Source: Tetmemena sp. SeJ-2015 (Eukaryota; Ciliophora; Spirotrichea; Sporadotrichida; Oxytrichidae). From it: a stretch of 64,000 nucleotides of DNA. This document shows positions 1 through 20,388 of the stretch, piece by piece (the first letter of the stretch is position 1; the number at the start of each line of letters is the position of its first letter). The position numbers and the translations under genes were made by a program. Where the stretch lies: positions 46,573-110,572 of the forward strand of contig JAJKFJ010020991.1 of assembly GCA_027382625.1 (NCBI GenBank). The letters are read 5' to 3'. A model generated the notes under the pieces. That model saw only the letters and a list, made by a program, of their open reading frames with translations, searched no databases and was not told the origin of the DNA.

Positions 1-1047
1 GTCTCAAACAACAACCAAGAAGAGAATCAAGTTGCAGCATTTTACTCCTGCTCAAAGTTTAAAAATCTCTGGAGATTCATTTGAGATCAAAGAAGCCAAA
101 GATATTCAAGCTATCAATAAAACGCTTGTTATCAAAGATAAGAAGACCTTGAAATAAACTTTGGATTTCCTCTCACCTGTTTCGAGCAAGAAGTTTAACT
201 TTGAAGAGGATCTCGAAGATGAGGAGGGAAATATAAATGATGAAGAGTCGCTTTTCTATTCAGTTAGGAAGTGCTCATTCAATTTCATGGTGTATTTTTA
301 ACTTTCTAGAAGTTAAGGATTGAGAGTAGTGAAGGAGGGAAAAATATTTTAGACAACATAAGCGACAGCAGTTAAATTCAGCTGAGAGAGACTTCAAATT
401 TTATAGGGGAGGATTTAAGGTCAATCTACTCAAATAAATCATCTCGACAGTTTGACAAAGATAATTTATAGAGCATCCAGCAAGCTATTCAAAATACCAT
501 TCTGAAGAAGAGTAAAGGGAAGGAGATAACAATTAGGTAGCCATCTTCTCTTTTAGAGACTTTGAGGATTATTCCTCATCTCGATCAAAGTGAAAAACTA
601 GCTTTGCTAACAGATTTTTAATTGAACATCCCTCAAGATAACTGTCTCAAGAGAAAGAGGGATCTATAGTCGGATATTATGAGTCAGGCTTCGTTTTCTA
701 TGAATGGGGACTTCTCCACGATGAGAGGATAGATAGAGTGGGAAGATGGCGATGATAACAGAAGTGAGATTATAGAATCTGCTTTCCCATCAGGGGCAGA
801 TTGTGACTCTTCTATGCAAGTTATAGTAAAGAAGAACAAAAAACTGGACCAAGCTGTTATTCTTGATAACACTTAAATCAGCATAATGGAAAATTTCACT
901 ACTACATCAGCTAAAGAGAGATCTTATTTCACTTATGACAAAGAAAATTCAATCTCAGGACTATCTTAGAATTTCACAAACTAAGTATAAGAGCCCTACA
1001 GTCAACATATTTAAACAAATTAAAGAGAAATTACCCAGCTAAGATGA
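1..1047 (+). CDS. Uncharacterised low-complexity protein, 5' truncated
   Basis: The reading frame is open from base 2 of the window to a TGA at 1045-1047 if TAA and TAG are read as Gln; several such codons lie inside it. One GT-AG intron (263-309, 47 nt) is needed to keep the frame. The product is rich in Ser, Lys, Asn and acidic residues, with no domain I recognise and no clear membrane segment. The start lies upstream of the window. It ends 80 bases before the next gene on the same strand. Confidence is good that it is coding and nil on function. Confidence 0.6.
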
Positions 1048-1126
1048 CTATAGATTGCATAATAACTTTAAGTTTGATTAGTATTTAAGTTAAATTAATG
1101 ACCTTAATTTATTAATAATAAGCTTA

Positions 1127-2118
1127 ATGACAGAAAACGTGTCACCTTCATCCGATTTAACACTTAGTTTCACAGAGCCTACTTCCCAAAGTATTTAAGA
1201 TTCAGCAACTTCCCCATTTAAGATATCTTTGTCAATTTGGAGCAACCCCTACATCTTAAATTCTAATGTGAGATCATTTTTCCTGATGAGTGGATTCTTT
1301 ATGGGCATTACTGTTTTGAGATGGCTATTTAGATCTTATAAGCGCTCAGAATTTAATGATTACCCTGAGGAAGAGATGATCTAGATTTGCAAATTCTGCC
1401 AAATTAACATGAAATTTCTAAATGAGTAAGTATTACTAAAGTATAGCATAGTTTATAAAAGACTAGAGAGAGGTGCTGTACTTAGATGATTAAATTTGCG
1501 CTTTCAGAGATGTGAGGCCTCTCTCCCACAATCACATTCTGGTAGTGCCAATCAAGCACTTAAGAAATATAAACACTCTCAAAAATGATCAGGACACATT
1601 TAGAGTTTTGAATGAGCATTAAATTTACATGTTAACATTAGACCTAGTTAAGAAAATGCGGGATATTGCAGAGAGATTGATCAAAGAAGCTCACAGCAAT
1701 GACTTCTTAGCGAGAGAGCAATATTTTGAACACCATAAATGTTTAGATGGTGAAATAATTTATTCTTTATCATAAAGCTTAAATAGACCAAAAAGATGCT
1801 AGAAAAGTTGGGAAGGGAGAGTATATCATAGGATTTCAAAATTAATAATATAATATATTTATATTTAGGTATATATTTCACAGATCCTTTGCAACAAGCA
1901 TAGATCACCTTCACATGCATGCTTTTGAATTGCCGTTCAAAAGCACTAAGACTTACTATTTCAAAACTAATAGGTTCTTCTTTATGGAAGCAAATAAGCT
2001 TGTAACCTATCTTTTAAAAAAAATTATTTAATTTGCTTTTATTTAACTTATCTTGAAAAGAACCTTGCGAAGCAACCAATTTGAATAGAATTAACTTATA
2101 TCATTAACAAATAATTGA
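1127..2118 (+). CDS. HIT-domain (histidine triad) protein
   Basis: The start is ATG 1127. A short N-terminal part contains a hydrophobic stretch (around GFFMGITVLRWLF) that may anchor the protein. Then comes a HIT fold: a CKFC pair, the VLYLDDQICAFRDVRPL strand, HNHILVVP, and near the C-terminus the catalytic triad motif HLHMHA. HIT proteins of the HINT type hydrolyse nucleoside phosphoramidates or related nucleotides; the HLHMH motif supports this family. Two interruptions break the frame. One (about 1433-1478) begins like an intron (GTAAGT) but only gives the expected protein if cut between two GAG copies. The other (about 1745-1878) has uncertain edges. The stop is TGA at 2116-2118. Confidence 0.7.
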
Positions 2119-2173
2119 AAATCTTGATTCATAATCACTCTATAAACTAATTTGACTAAGATTGTAAAATTCT

Positions 2174-5100
2174 TCACTCGTTCATGTTGTATCTTCTTTC
2201 GTTCTTTAGGATAACTAGCTCTCTAAGCCTGGCTGAGATCTCGGCAAGTTGACTCTTCTCAAGATTATGAATGTACTAGAAGTATCACAATAATCCATAC
2301 TTGTAAATATTTTTTTCTCTTAAAATGTTATTGATTAATAGTCAATCTTTTCAAAGCAATTATCCATAAATTTAAACCTAGGATCGCCTTCTTTGCCTTG
2401 AGAACGTTCTTTGAGCATCACCGTCTTCATAAAATCTGCCTCGAATACTACCTCGTCTAGCATCTTTTTGTAGCTAACACTATCGTACTCTCTCTTAATA
2501 TCTTCTAAGGATTGCTGAATCTGAGCTAATTGGGCTTTCTTTATTGAATTTTTCCTCTTCATAGCTAAACTAGTTCGTGCCTTTTGAGGGGACACATTTT
2601 GTGAACGCGCTTTCAATGCTTCAACATATCAAAGTTAAATTTTTAATAAAAGCTGCATACTTGCTGAAACCTAATTAGCTAGATGCAGCAAAATTACTGC
2701 TCGTCTCATTCAAGGATGGCTTCTGTTTCTTTTTCTCCTCTGTTTATGGTTGTTGAAATGACCTGCCTTTTTCATCAGACCAGCCATTATCTGATTAATG
2801 CTACTGGGACACCTTCTTCCATCTACTCAAAATTAATTCATGATAGTCTTGCTCCTCTCCCGCCTGTTCAGGATTAAGTTTAAGCTTTCTCAATGTCGTA
2901 GTATCGTTCTGATCGATCATATTCTTCGTCTTATTCTCTTCATGGAATGAAAAAAAACTTAAGCTTCTACTTATGAAGATGATGATGGAATTTTTCTATC
3001 TCTTGAAGGTGCTTCTAAATTTTCTTCTTCTCTTTGAGAGTTGTGATGTATGCCAAGGAATCTAGGGCATCTTTTTCCAAGACTTCTAAAGATTTCTTTA
3101 GATACTTATGTGGATGCTAGATAGTGCTAATAGCTCGCTCCCTCATTCTGTGGTGGATAGTATTTGTAAGTGATGTGCTATCGAGTCGTGAGGAGTACAT
3201 TTGAGTCATAGTTTACTAGCTATAATCCAAGGAGGATTACTCTCCCAGTGAGTATTTGCCATTTAAACTGCTGTGCTTATTCTTTAAGATCTATGGAGTA
3301 AAGTTGTATTGATAAAAGAAGAAGAGGGAAATGAAATAGATTGCTTCTATTTTGATGTGCTTAAGTATTTCTGAACTGATTTGCTCCAGCTTTGGGACTT
3401 GATTTCCCCTAAGTATAGGAGTACTTATTATGAGGTGCCATACTTACACTCGCAGTCCTTGCAGAGTACTCGCCTGAGATAAGTGCACTTTGATTCTTGG
3501 ATTGTCTTAGGACTGAAATAGCAGATGGTCTCATGTTGTTATTATGGGTAGATCTGAAAGTAGAAAGCTCATTTATAGGAGGGAGAAGCATAAGTTGCTA
3601 GATAGACTCATCAAAGTCCACACCCCCATAAATCTATCTCGATTTCAAAACGCTATCTTTAGTTCCAAATGAAATCTTCTCTAGTTTGTTCTACTACTGA
3701 TCAATTCCAAAAGCAAAGTTCAAGGACTTTTGAAGCTGCAAACTGTGCTTGACATCTAACTCATTCATTAAGACTAGTGAGGCCTTATCCTTTATATGCT
3801 CTTGCGAGCCATGGTCGAATGACTAGTCTATGAAGTCAGCGACATCTCCTATTATTGAGCCATCATTCATCATAGAGTGGTCTTTGAAAGTCAAATTAAA
3901 AGATCCTTTTCCTTGGTTATTGAGTTGATGAAATTGAGAGCCATTTTTCTTCTGGTTAAAGTTATGAGGCTAGTTATTGAAATTACTCTAAGTTGCATCA
4001 AGAGTTTAATTGAGCCTTTACTTGATGGATTCCTTGGGCTTAGATTGACTTTGCTAGTCTTATTGATGGTTGTCTGTGAATCTTTCGTAGTATTAGTACC
4101 TGACTGGATGGTCATTCATCTCCATGAAGTTCAAAGCCATTAAAAATAGCTTTCTATAAAGGAGAGTATTTAACTATTCATTCTGTTTCTTTGTAAGCTT
4201 GAAAGTTTCTTCTGACTTGGGTCCTCCTATTCAGCGTAGTCAATTTACTTGAGAGCAGTTTCTATTCCGTGTAGTGCTATTTTACTACAAACCTCAACTT
4301 GATTGTTAAGCATCAACCCTCTCGGTCCTACTTTGTCCTTAATTTCCTAAGTTTACAGTTTGAGCTTAAGTTAATGCTCTCCCAGCTTTGGCACATTCTT
4401 TTTAAGATGAGTGATCTTATCATATAGACGAGTCTTAATCTTCTATTCAGGGTTTGTAGGTTTGTTGTCGCGCTTTATCATTTAATTGATGAAGTCGAGA
4501 GCTTCTTAGGCAGCCGATTCATCTACCTTCTACTTCACAAAGTGATTTGAGCTAAATTAAATTTCAGAAAAACAAAGTGAGAAGTTTTATTTCATACTAG
4601 ACAAATAATATTCTTAATTCAGTTTGATTTTAAAATCTCATTGATTTGGCTACTAGTTGATCTTGCTTTTAACCTCTGAAAGAATGCTAACTTTACGGCC
4701 TGAGCTGTACCCGCTTTTATCCCCGTAATCTCCTGGTCTAGCCAGAGAATTAAATAAAATTACTATACTAATGAATTTAATAAGAACTACTGGAAGAGTC
4801 TTTTCTCTTGAGTCTGCCTTTGGCCTTAGCTTGCACTTCTAGCAATTTCTTTTACCTCATCTCCTCCTGAATCTCAGCAAGTTTAGCGCCTGTTCCTTTT
4901 TTTGAGCCTCAGTTTCTGCCTCCATCACACTAGTTCTTGCTGTATTTTTCTTCAGCTCAAGCAGATTCCTCAGCTTGGATACTTTGCTTTGCCTCTGTTA
5001 CTTAGAAGGGCTGCCATTATAATAATATCATATCTCACCAATAACTTTTTAAGTCATTTCTGCTATCATCATTTACGATACTCACTTGCTCATATGATTT

Positions 5101-5571
5101 TTTTAAATATCTAGGATGAATTTTGTGTTCATTGACATCTATGTTTGAGAGAGTGTTGGTGTGAGATAGCAGTGACTGCGCGCCTGAAATGAAGTTGAAA
5201 TCTCTCTGCTGTTTCCTTTAATTAAGCTAGACAAGAAATGCAAGTTAAGAAGTAAGTAAGTATTTCAGTTTTAGCTTGATGGGGGAGATAGTTTGAGCAG
5301 CTGTAGTTGGGGAATCCGATTCCCCCAGAGAGGAGTGTCTTGCAACTTTGCCTCTAGAGGATTAATTTCTGAGGTCCAAGAACGACACTCGATTTTAGTT
5401 ACCTGCGTGGAACTTCATCTGAGTCCTGGCAGGAGTCTCATATTGATTTAGCTAATTTTTTAAAAAGACAGGTAAAATCATTTTATGATTAGACATCAAG
5501 GGCTTCCTATCAGGTGAAGAGAGCGAGGATTCTTAAAAATTTAAGTCTACATTTTCTAGTGTAACTTGCAT
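2174..5571 (-). CDS. Large coiled-coil, Q-rich protein
   Basis: The ATG is at 5571-5569 on the minus strand and the TGA at 2176-2174. I could follow long stretches in the ciliate code: a Ser-rich N-terminus, then charged helical segments (for example EIQEEMRQKKLLEVQAKAK), and at the C-terminus a coiled coil ending LVILKNERRYNMNE. Introns are visible, for example a GT-AG intron whose removal joins SSQL to ALKARSQ, and a 25-nt one near the end. Three frame slips sit at A-runs (near 2306-2312, 2950-2957 and about 4895) and look like sequencing indels. There is no family match I would trust. Coiled coil and length, roughly 1000 residues, suggest a structural or cytoskeletal role, which is inference only. 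Confidence 0.6.
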
Positions 5572-5812
5572 CCTTGATCTATTATAATAAAATTTAAGAA
5601 AATATGCCTCACTGTAAAAAAGAGAAGTAGCCAAGCTGTATCTATACTGCAAATTATGTAATTAAACAAGTAAATATTTTCCAAACACTAGAATACTGCT
5701 GTTTTCTACTCTAGAGTTGGATATTTTCAAAATGACAAATAAAACAATACATAAGATACAAAGAGGAAAACAAAAGCCACTCCTTTCTAACTTATTAAAG
5801 AGTTTGAAGCAA

Positions 5813-7286
5813 TCAAATTGATAATATTTATAAATCAATGATGTATAAATTGTTATAGCTGTAGGGCATATAGTTTTCTAAGCAGTTAAGTTGCTTTGAG
5901 CTTTGGCTGAAACTCCAGTACTCCTTTTGCGTTTTATATCTTATGTAATCTTTGAGAGTTGAGCCAGATCCTACGCCGCACTCGAACTGTGCAAATATAT
6001 TGTAGCGATCAAGAGCGTGGCAATTGGATGAATTTCCCCCTAATATGTAGGAATCGTACTATGTGAAATTAGCCATTAAGTTGTTATTGGGCAAAGGGCA
6101 ATAGCCAATCGATCCATCTGCATAATTAAATTTAAGATAATGATCTGCGGAGCAATAGCACCGAGTTTTGAAACTTTGAGAACTATTATAGTAGTAGTTA
6201 CAGTAGCTGCCTTTATTAGCGGATAAATAACAATACAATAATATAGAAAATTGTTCATAAGAAAATGGTTTATACATTTTGGTACTGTATCAGTGAAGTT
6301 AGAATAAGTTCCCTAATCTGAAATCACAGAAGTTACATTTACGCAAACTGCCATTGGTCTAATGATCGTAGAATTTTCATATATTGGTATAGCAAGTCCA
6401 GTTTTGCAAAATTAACCGTTCCAGAAAATATCTGGGACTGGATCATAAAACTTTGGAGCCCATCCAAAAGATGAATTAGTCTCGAGGAAATACTTTAGCA
6501 TGCACTTTGTGGAATTAGTATAGTAGTCATCTCTTGAGGAGTACCAGCATCGCATATTTGACTAGCAGTCCTCATCAGTAGTGCAAAAGTCATTAAGTTT
6601 TTTTGGAGCGGTGCAAGATGTAGTAAATGGATAAGATTTCTAGGGAAGGCAAGAAAGACCTATGTCGCACTTTATAAAAATATAATATGCTTCTTAGATA
6701 TCACTAATGATGTGCAGAGCAGAGAACTCCACTCCCCAGTCCTTTACATACGGTATCAGTGCAGTTGAAAGAAAGGCATTCATAGTTGCTTTCACAATAC
6801 CTTCCTGGCAGCAAATTTTACCTGAGTCTGTACTTCAACTCGCATCTGCTTTTGGTGAGCTTGTCGTGAGATGAGGATTCCAACAATTCATTTGACCACA
6901 AGTTTGCTTATTTCTGCAGATCATACCATGCAAAATTTAAAATGAGCGCACTTTAAGTATCTTTCTTTATTTATAGAAATCTCGAGAGCTCTGACACCTT
7001 TAGCCAGAGTGGCAGTTGGCTAGTTTTATCCATTCAATAGGGTTGGTTTAAGAATGCATAAAACACACTCCTAGGTCTAATTATTTAAATATTAGCTTTA
7101 ATTTTCTAAGTTTATTAGGCCTAGATCTTCAGAGCAAGTAAGTTTGGGACAAGTAACTAAGTCAGATGTGACAGTTTGATTAGATAGTCAGCTCTGCAAA
7201 CAAATGCAAATCAATAATGCAAAGAAGTAAAAAGCATTCTTGGATTTCCTTATTTCACAATTTTGACTATAACTATTCTTTTCCAT
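5813..7286 (-). CDS. Cys-rich secreted or surface protein
   Basis: The start at 7286 gives a hydrophobic segment (NAFYFFALLICICLQS) that fits a signal peptide. The rest is Cys-rich with spacing typical of small disulphide modules: PGRYCESNYECLSFNC, then CTTDEDCQSNMRC, then YCNYYYNSS and CYCSADHY. The DEDC...C pattern resembles the Cys-rich modules often found in ciliate surface proteins. Several Asn-x-Ser/Thr sites are present. An in-frame TGA just after the signal peptide and at least two frame changes show unresolved IESs or errors; one IES with an AG pointer is proposed separately. The stop is TGA at 5815-5813. Confidence 0.55.
6213..6286 (-). other. Putative IES (pointer AG), 74 nt
   Basis: Removing it joins ...NFTDT to GSYCNYYYNSS in the Cys-rich frame. 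The segment starts GT on the coding strand, but ordinary GT-AG splicing gives the wrong frame. A two-base pointer is weak evidence by itself. Confidence 0.45.
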
Positions 7287-7382
7287 GTTTTATTGTTCAA
7301 TTAGAATATCTAAATTTCTTATTTTATGTTAGCTGAAGTTGAATAAATAAATTAGGGAGTAGAATTATTTAAATTAGATAAA

Positions 7383-9085
7383 ATGTTCAAGGATAAGAAG
7401 TTGGAGTTTCAGCGAGAGCTGGAGGAATACTTGGAAGATCAGAAGCTTTATGATATCTTCGAGGATATGATGAAGAGCCTCATTATGGAGCAGCCACCTA
7501 ACCCAGTTGAATTCCTCATCAATAAACTCAACTCTCCTTCAAAAAATATTCCAGTTATAGTGATCATAATAAAAAAAATGCATTTCTCCTGTTGGTAAGT
7601 GAAAATAATATACAAACAAGGAATACTCTTTTAATTCAATACGAACTATAATAATGGTTTGCTAAAGTAAAACGGTTCATCATCGTGGGACCTCCAGGCT
7701 CAAACCGCAAGGAAATCGCTTTACAGTTGAATGAGTATCTGTAAGAGACCATGAATCTTTCATGCATCTCTGTGGGAGATTTGCTAAACAAAGAAATTCA
7801 AAAGAAGTCAGAACTCGGACAAGAGATAGTCGAGTCACGCAAGACCTACTCCTATGTTAAGGATGAAACAGTCATCAAATTTAAAAGTTATAACACATTT
7901 GAGGTTTGCTTAAGTTTGAAATTGGTAAAAGGGCACATCGAAGCACTAGAGAAGGAGAGAAAAAGCTGGATCATAGAGGGTTTCCCTAGGACCAGAAAGC
8001 AGGCACTCGCTCTTCAAAAGATGGGTTTCATTTTGGACAAGTTCATTCTTCTTGAGGTTGAGAAGGAGCAGAGTATTGAAAAGGTAAAGAGGAATTTGCA
8101 AAGTGAAGAAGCTATCATCCACTACAGAGAAGATGTTATCGATAAATACGCTTTGAATGCACTCACTGAGTATCAAATGTAAGTTGTATTTACAAAGGAA
8201 CTAATTAAAATACAGATAAATCCAAGGAGTCAAGGAAACTTGTAAGGGATCCATCATTGAAATCAACGGAAACAGATCTGAGAGTGTCATTCTTGAAGAG
8301 ATTGTGAGGACTCTCAAACTCACTAGATCTTCCGGACCTCGCAGACCTCCCAGAATTTTCATAATGGGACCTCCAGGATGCGGCAAAGGAGAGTATGCAA
8401 AGCAAATTGCTCAAAGATTCTAGCTTCAATATGTAAAGGTCAAACATATCGTCAAGGACCTTATAAGATCTGACCCTAAGGATCCTAGATCTAAGGAATT
8501 GAGACAGAATTTACTTCATGGAGAGCAAGGTAAATCTACTTAATCTTTTAAATATGTATTTAGTGAGTGATGACTTGGTTATTGATCTCATTAGAACAAG
8601 ACTTAGCAAGCCTGATTGTGAGATCAATGGATTTATTTTGGATGGATGCCCCACAACTGCAGAGTAGATAAACCGACTGAGCGAGCTAGGAATTTATCCT
8701 TCTCTCGTAGTTGCACTTGACTAAAACGACCAAGTGACTTTCGATAAGCTAGAGCCTCTGAGATTTGACCCCATCGATGAGAGATTCTATCACCTAGAAA
8801 ATGACAAAAAGAAGCTAGAGCAAAACCCTCAAATCTCAAAGAGACTAATTCAGCAGCAAGAGCACACTTAGTCAGTGTTAAGGGCGAGACTTGAGGACTA
8901 CAACAATTTCCTTGCTACGATCGAGAATGATTATCAGAGTCTTCTAATTAGGATATTTCATAAGCCCTGGAATATTTATTATATAAGTAAGGATAAACGC
9001 CACAGACGAGCCTGCTCAAGTATTTCAGAGCTTGGTAGAGGCTGTCGAAAAGCCCGTAAATGTGGAACTGCAGCAAGCATAATGA
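7383..9085 (+). CDS. AK8: Adenylate kinase 8-like, two AK domains
   Basis: After removing three IESs and two introns the frame runs from ATG 7383 to TGA 9083-9085. The N-terminus ([20 protein letters not shown], then [12 protein letters not shown]) matches the helical lead of AK8/AK7-type kinases. The first AK domain has a degenerate P-loop ([14 protein letters not shown]), the NMP-binding [20 protein letters not shown] and the [13 protein letters not shown] motif. The second has an intact P-loop ([17 protein letters not shown]) and [12 protein letters not shown]. AKs convert ATP + AMP to 2 ADP; AK8 homologues are linked to cilia and flagella. The altered first P-loop may weaken catalysis there. 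Introns are 8179-8214 (GTAAGT...ACAG) and about 8531-8563. The restored C-terminus is [20 protein letters not shown]. Confidence 0.88.
7556..7668 (+). other. IES in AK8 (pointer AGT), 113 nt
   Basis: AGT at 7553-7555 and 7666-7668. Deleting one copy plus the insert joins NIPV to [11 protein letters not shown] in frame. Splicing it as a GT-AG intron (7554-7667) would shift the frame, so IES is preferred. Confidence 0.85.
7882..7923 (+). other. In-frame IES in AK8 (pointer AAATT), 42 nt
   Basis: AAATT at 7877-7881 and 7919-7923. The insert is a multiple of three without TGA, so the frame stays open across it and would add 14 residues ([18 protein letters not shown]). Removal gives [14 protein letters not shown], the expected AK sequence. 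Confidence 0.85.
8956..8995 (+). other. IES in AK8 (pointer AGGATA), 40 nt
   Basis: AGGATA at 8950-8955 and 8990-8995. Removal joins QSLLIRI to [13 protein letters not shown] and switches the frame to the one ending at TGA 9083. Without it the tail is a basic Cys-rich run unlike any AK. Confidence 0.88.
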
Positions 9086-9292
9086 GATGGTGATGATATT
9101 TTAGTATTTAAGGATTAAATGTTTTTCAGAATGCCTTCTTCTTGTTGTTGTTATTCAAAGTATTATTAATTAAATTATAATTTGAAATCTCTAAAATTCT
9201 ATAACTTATAATTATTCAAACAAGATAACTAAGAAGTCTAAAGCACAATCCTTTGATTATACTAGCATCGAATCTTGTTTTTCTATCAGTCT

Positions 9293-17322
<8,030 letters not shown>

Positions 17323-17545
17323 GTCAATGTTAAGCATTGAATTTAAATTTTTTCATAGATAGAGAACCCATACTGAAATTCAAATAAATATATTTAATTG
17401 CATGCTCTCTCACTCCTTTATCATGTTTAATAAATCTTATGAGCATTATGGCAATTCTCATTCAATAATATTTTTACCTCCTTAAATAAACTAATATTTG
17501 TTCTATATCATAATTGAAATTGTCTTTAGAGTGTATCCTCATTTC

Positions 17546-18909
17546 TCAAAGGAGTGTAGCATTTGCTATTTGAATGAGGTTATAGTAAAGTTTGTCTCTG
17601 TCACCACCAATCTCATAATCTTAGAGAGATCCAAGCAGCCGTTGATCATAGTCAAGCACCAAGTCCTTGAGCACACCTCTTTGCTATTCATTTAAGTAGC
17701 CCTCCTTTTGCATCTTTGAGACTATTGCGAACAGCATTCTCGATTTAGGCCACACATGAGTTGTTAATTAGCCTGCTCTCTAATTAGAGGAGGAGGGGCG
17801 GAGATATGAAGAGGGGTTGATACCACCGGGCCCGTAAGAGTTATTATAGTGTGGACTATTACTTGAGTATGGACCCTGGAATGAAGATGAAGAGGAGGGT
17901 CTGAAAGCATTTGAAGTTTGCTAGAACGAATGATCTCTGAGGGAAGTTTAGAAATTCACCGCAAAGTCATTCATAAACGCCATCATGTTCTGCAATTTCT
18001 GCTCTATTTATTGCAAGTCTAAATACATATTAAGTCATTCAATTTTGCGCTTACTTTTATCTAGTGGCTGATTATCTTAGTTGTTTCCTTGAATATTATC
18101 GGGGCTCTAGTTGCTTCTGACAGCATAAAGGAATTCTTTGAGCTTCCAAGATGGATCTTACTCCTCACTATAAGTGTTTTTAGTTCTCATTATTTATTAC
18201 AAAGTAGCCACAAGATCTTCCTTGGCTTAGCGAAGGTTGTCTAACTCTTTCTACATTTTTGCTATAGCTTAGTTCATGCATATAACCTTAATCAGTCTTT
18301 CATTGAATCCTTTATAAGGTGAATAAATGATAAATAAGTAATCCAGTTTCGTTGTCAGTCTCAAGAGATCTTAAAATCCTCTTTGTCTCGAATTCTTTCA
18401 TTTATCTTCCAAAATCCTCACTGCTTGTCAAGTAAAAGTCTATAGGATTGTTTAAGAACGTTCCATTTAATGAATTAAAATGCTTTAATACTGACCTATT
18501 AAATGCTTGAACTTGACTGAGCTTGACCCTGATTACTTTTTAACATGCTTCTCTATTTTCCTATAGTCCTTTTCAATTATAAACATTGGCAAATTGTTAC
18601 AATTAAACTGTCTCTTCTATATTTTTGTGAATGAATGATGTCTACGTCTCTATCGTTATCTCAAAGTCAAAAAGGTCTCTAAAGTCGCTCTTAGATATCT
18701 TTGAGCTTTTCTTATAATGGAGAGAGCGATCCCCCGCGCCTCCACTCAACACAGCTTGAGATTGGTTATGACTTCTGCTGTTGTAGTTATTCAAGCAATA
18801 AATACGCATCTTAAAAGCTTAATATATGCATATATTTTGGATTGGGATGGGTGAAGTTGTTATTATTGTTGTTATTGGTGTTGTGTTGATTATTTGAGTG
18901 TTGCAACAT
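17546..18909 (-). CDS. Uncharacterised coiled-coil protein
   Basis: ATG at 18909 opens an Asn/Gln-rich N-terminus; a second ATG at 18809 is an alternative start. The body is helical with IICMNQ..AIAKMQKELDNLRQAKEDL and, after a 36-nt GT-AG intron that removes an in-frame TGA, LQQIEQKLQNMMAFMNDF. It is followed by a Ser/Pro-rich linker and a C-terminal helical module (VSKMQKEGYLNEQQRGVLKD, then DYDQRLLGSLQDYEIGGD). That last pattern, a hydrophobic helix pair with a GD turn, recurs in ciliate proteins of unknown function. The stop is TGA 17548-17546. At least one more frame change near 18.35-18.4 kb is unresolved. Confidence 0.55.
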
Positions 18910-19938
18910 TGAAACAGATATGTTGTGCACAGAATCAGCCTAAAAGCAGAGCACTTTTATTTAATAAATGCTAAATTATATTAAATTTAATTTTAATAAA
19001 TATTTTAATCCCTAAATTGGAAGGAGAATATTTTTATTTCATCTCGTATAAATATTTTTAATTTCTCTTTCTCTCTTAGATGACCTTGCTAAATTGACTA
19101 AAAAGTTTAGTTCAAATTTTCCTTAAGAATTTATTTTTTGGTAAAGAATTTATTTCAAATTAAATTCTAAGATTATCGAAATTTTAACTTTAATTTAATA
19201 GATTATAATTAAAAAGAATGATTTGACCAAAGATAAGTTTTATTCAAAGATGCATTCCACTGCAGAAGTTAAACTTCAGCTCATTGAATGCATAAAAATA
19301 ATGAATATGTTGCAACTTACCCCGTTCCCTCCTTAAGATGAGCAGTCGCTTTCCATTTTAAATTAATCCAATTTATTTCACAATTTTAATTCTCTCCTCA
19401 CACACATATATTCTCATGCACCCACTATCATACATGCAAACAACAATAATGAATTCTTTTCATATCTATGGAGCCTAAGTGATTGATAGAATTTATGCGG
19501 AGGACAAAATAATAATTATTTTAAATCTAAACCGATAGTAGCTAGTACTTGACTAAAGGAAAGTTTTCTAGCTCCCATTCCCATCCTTGGCGAGAAAGGA
19601 TTCCCTCACGCTTTACATTTCCGACCCTATTTCGAGCTAGGTCGAAAATTTTCGAGAACCCAAACCCACTGAAACTAAATAGATTACAAACTTAACTTGC
19701 AATAAATATATATGATGCTATTGATAGAGTAGGAATTAAAATCTGAGAAACTAATTAGTAACAAGTTAATTAGGCATACCACTGAAAATAGTAAACTGTA
19801 ATCGTTTCCTCTGTCCTCAATAGTTTCGCCTTAAAGAAGAGAGAAAAAGTCTCTCTGAAGCTAAGCAGAAGACTTTAAAGGCTTGGGAGATTTGAGAAGC
19901 CACATATTAGAAGGGGGATGGAGTAGACTGTTGAGAAA
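18910..19938. other. Intergenic AT-rich DNA
   Basis: About 1 kb between the coiled-coil gene and the tRNA. No frame with coding character and no repeat of note. A less AT-rich stretch at about 19.56-19.68 kb has no recognisable function. Confidence 0.5.
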
Positions 19939-20018
19939 GATAAAGTGGCCGAGTGGTCTAAGGCGCTAGCTTCAGGCGCTAGTCCGAAAGGGCGTGGGTT
20001 CAAATCCCACCTTTATCA
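19939..20018 (+). tRNA. tRNA-Leu, anticodon CAG
   Basis: The acceptor stem GATAAAG pairs with CTTTATC. The D-arm is TGGCCGAGTGGTCTAAGGC. The anticodon stem CTAGC/GCTAG encloses the loop TTCAGGC (anticodon CAG). A variable region follows, then the T-arm GTGGGTTCAAATCCCAC. There is no intron. The length and the class II features fit eukaryotic tRNA-Leu. Confidence 0.93.
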
Positions 20019-20021
20019 GAC

Positions 20022-20026
20022 TTTTT
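20022..20026 (+). terminator. T-run behind tRNA-Leu
   Basis: Five T residues four bases after the mature tRNA end, as expected for RNA polymerase III termination. Confidence 0.7.
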
Positions 20027-20388
20027 CTCCGCTTAGATTAAGTTAACATTTTGAAATTAAATTATTAACAGAGTTTTTAAAATTGACCGCCCTTAGATTA
20101 AATTCGCAAGAGGATATAATTGATCATTAAGTCTCAGTAGTTGTAGTAGTATCAATAATGAAACACATATTGCATATTTTTAGATTTTTGATGAATTTGA
20201 ATAATGTGATGATCGCTTTTTAACAATTTATTGAAGCGGCAATTAATTTCTGAATTAAGGAATTTTAATAAACTGGCCAATTTCAGATATATCTGCTCCT
20301 GCGTTAATTAATCTCAACTTCTATCTCATCAAGAGAGTGTGCGAAGGTTGATTAATTATTTTTTAAGTTATTAATAATCAGCAAGAGA
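20027..20388. other. Intergenic AT-rich DNA before ORP1
   Basis: About 360 bases of AT-rich sequence with no coding frame seen. It probably holds the ORP1 promoter and 5' leader, but no clear element stands out. Confidence 0.45.

Noticed and set aside
7554..7667. The AK8 insert as a GT-AG intron
   Set aside because: The ends look like GT...AG, but splicing there gives a wrong frame after NIP. The AGT pointer gives the correct kinase sequence.
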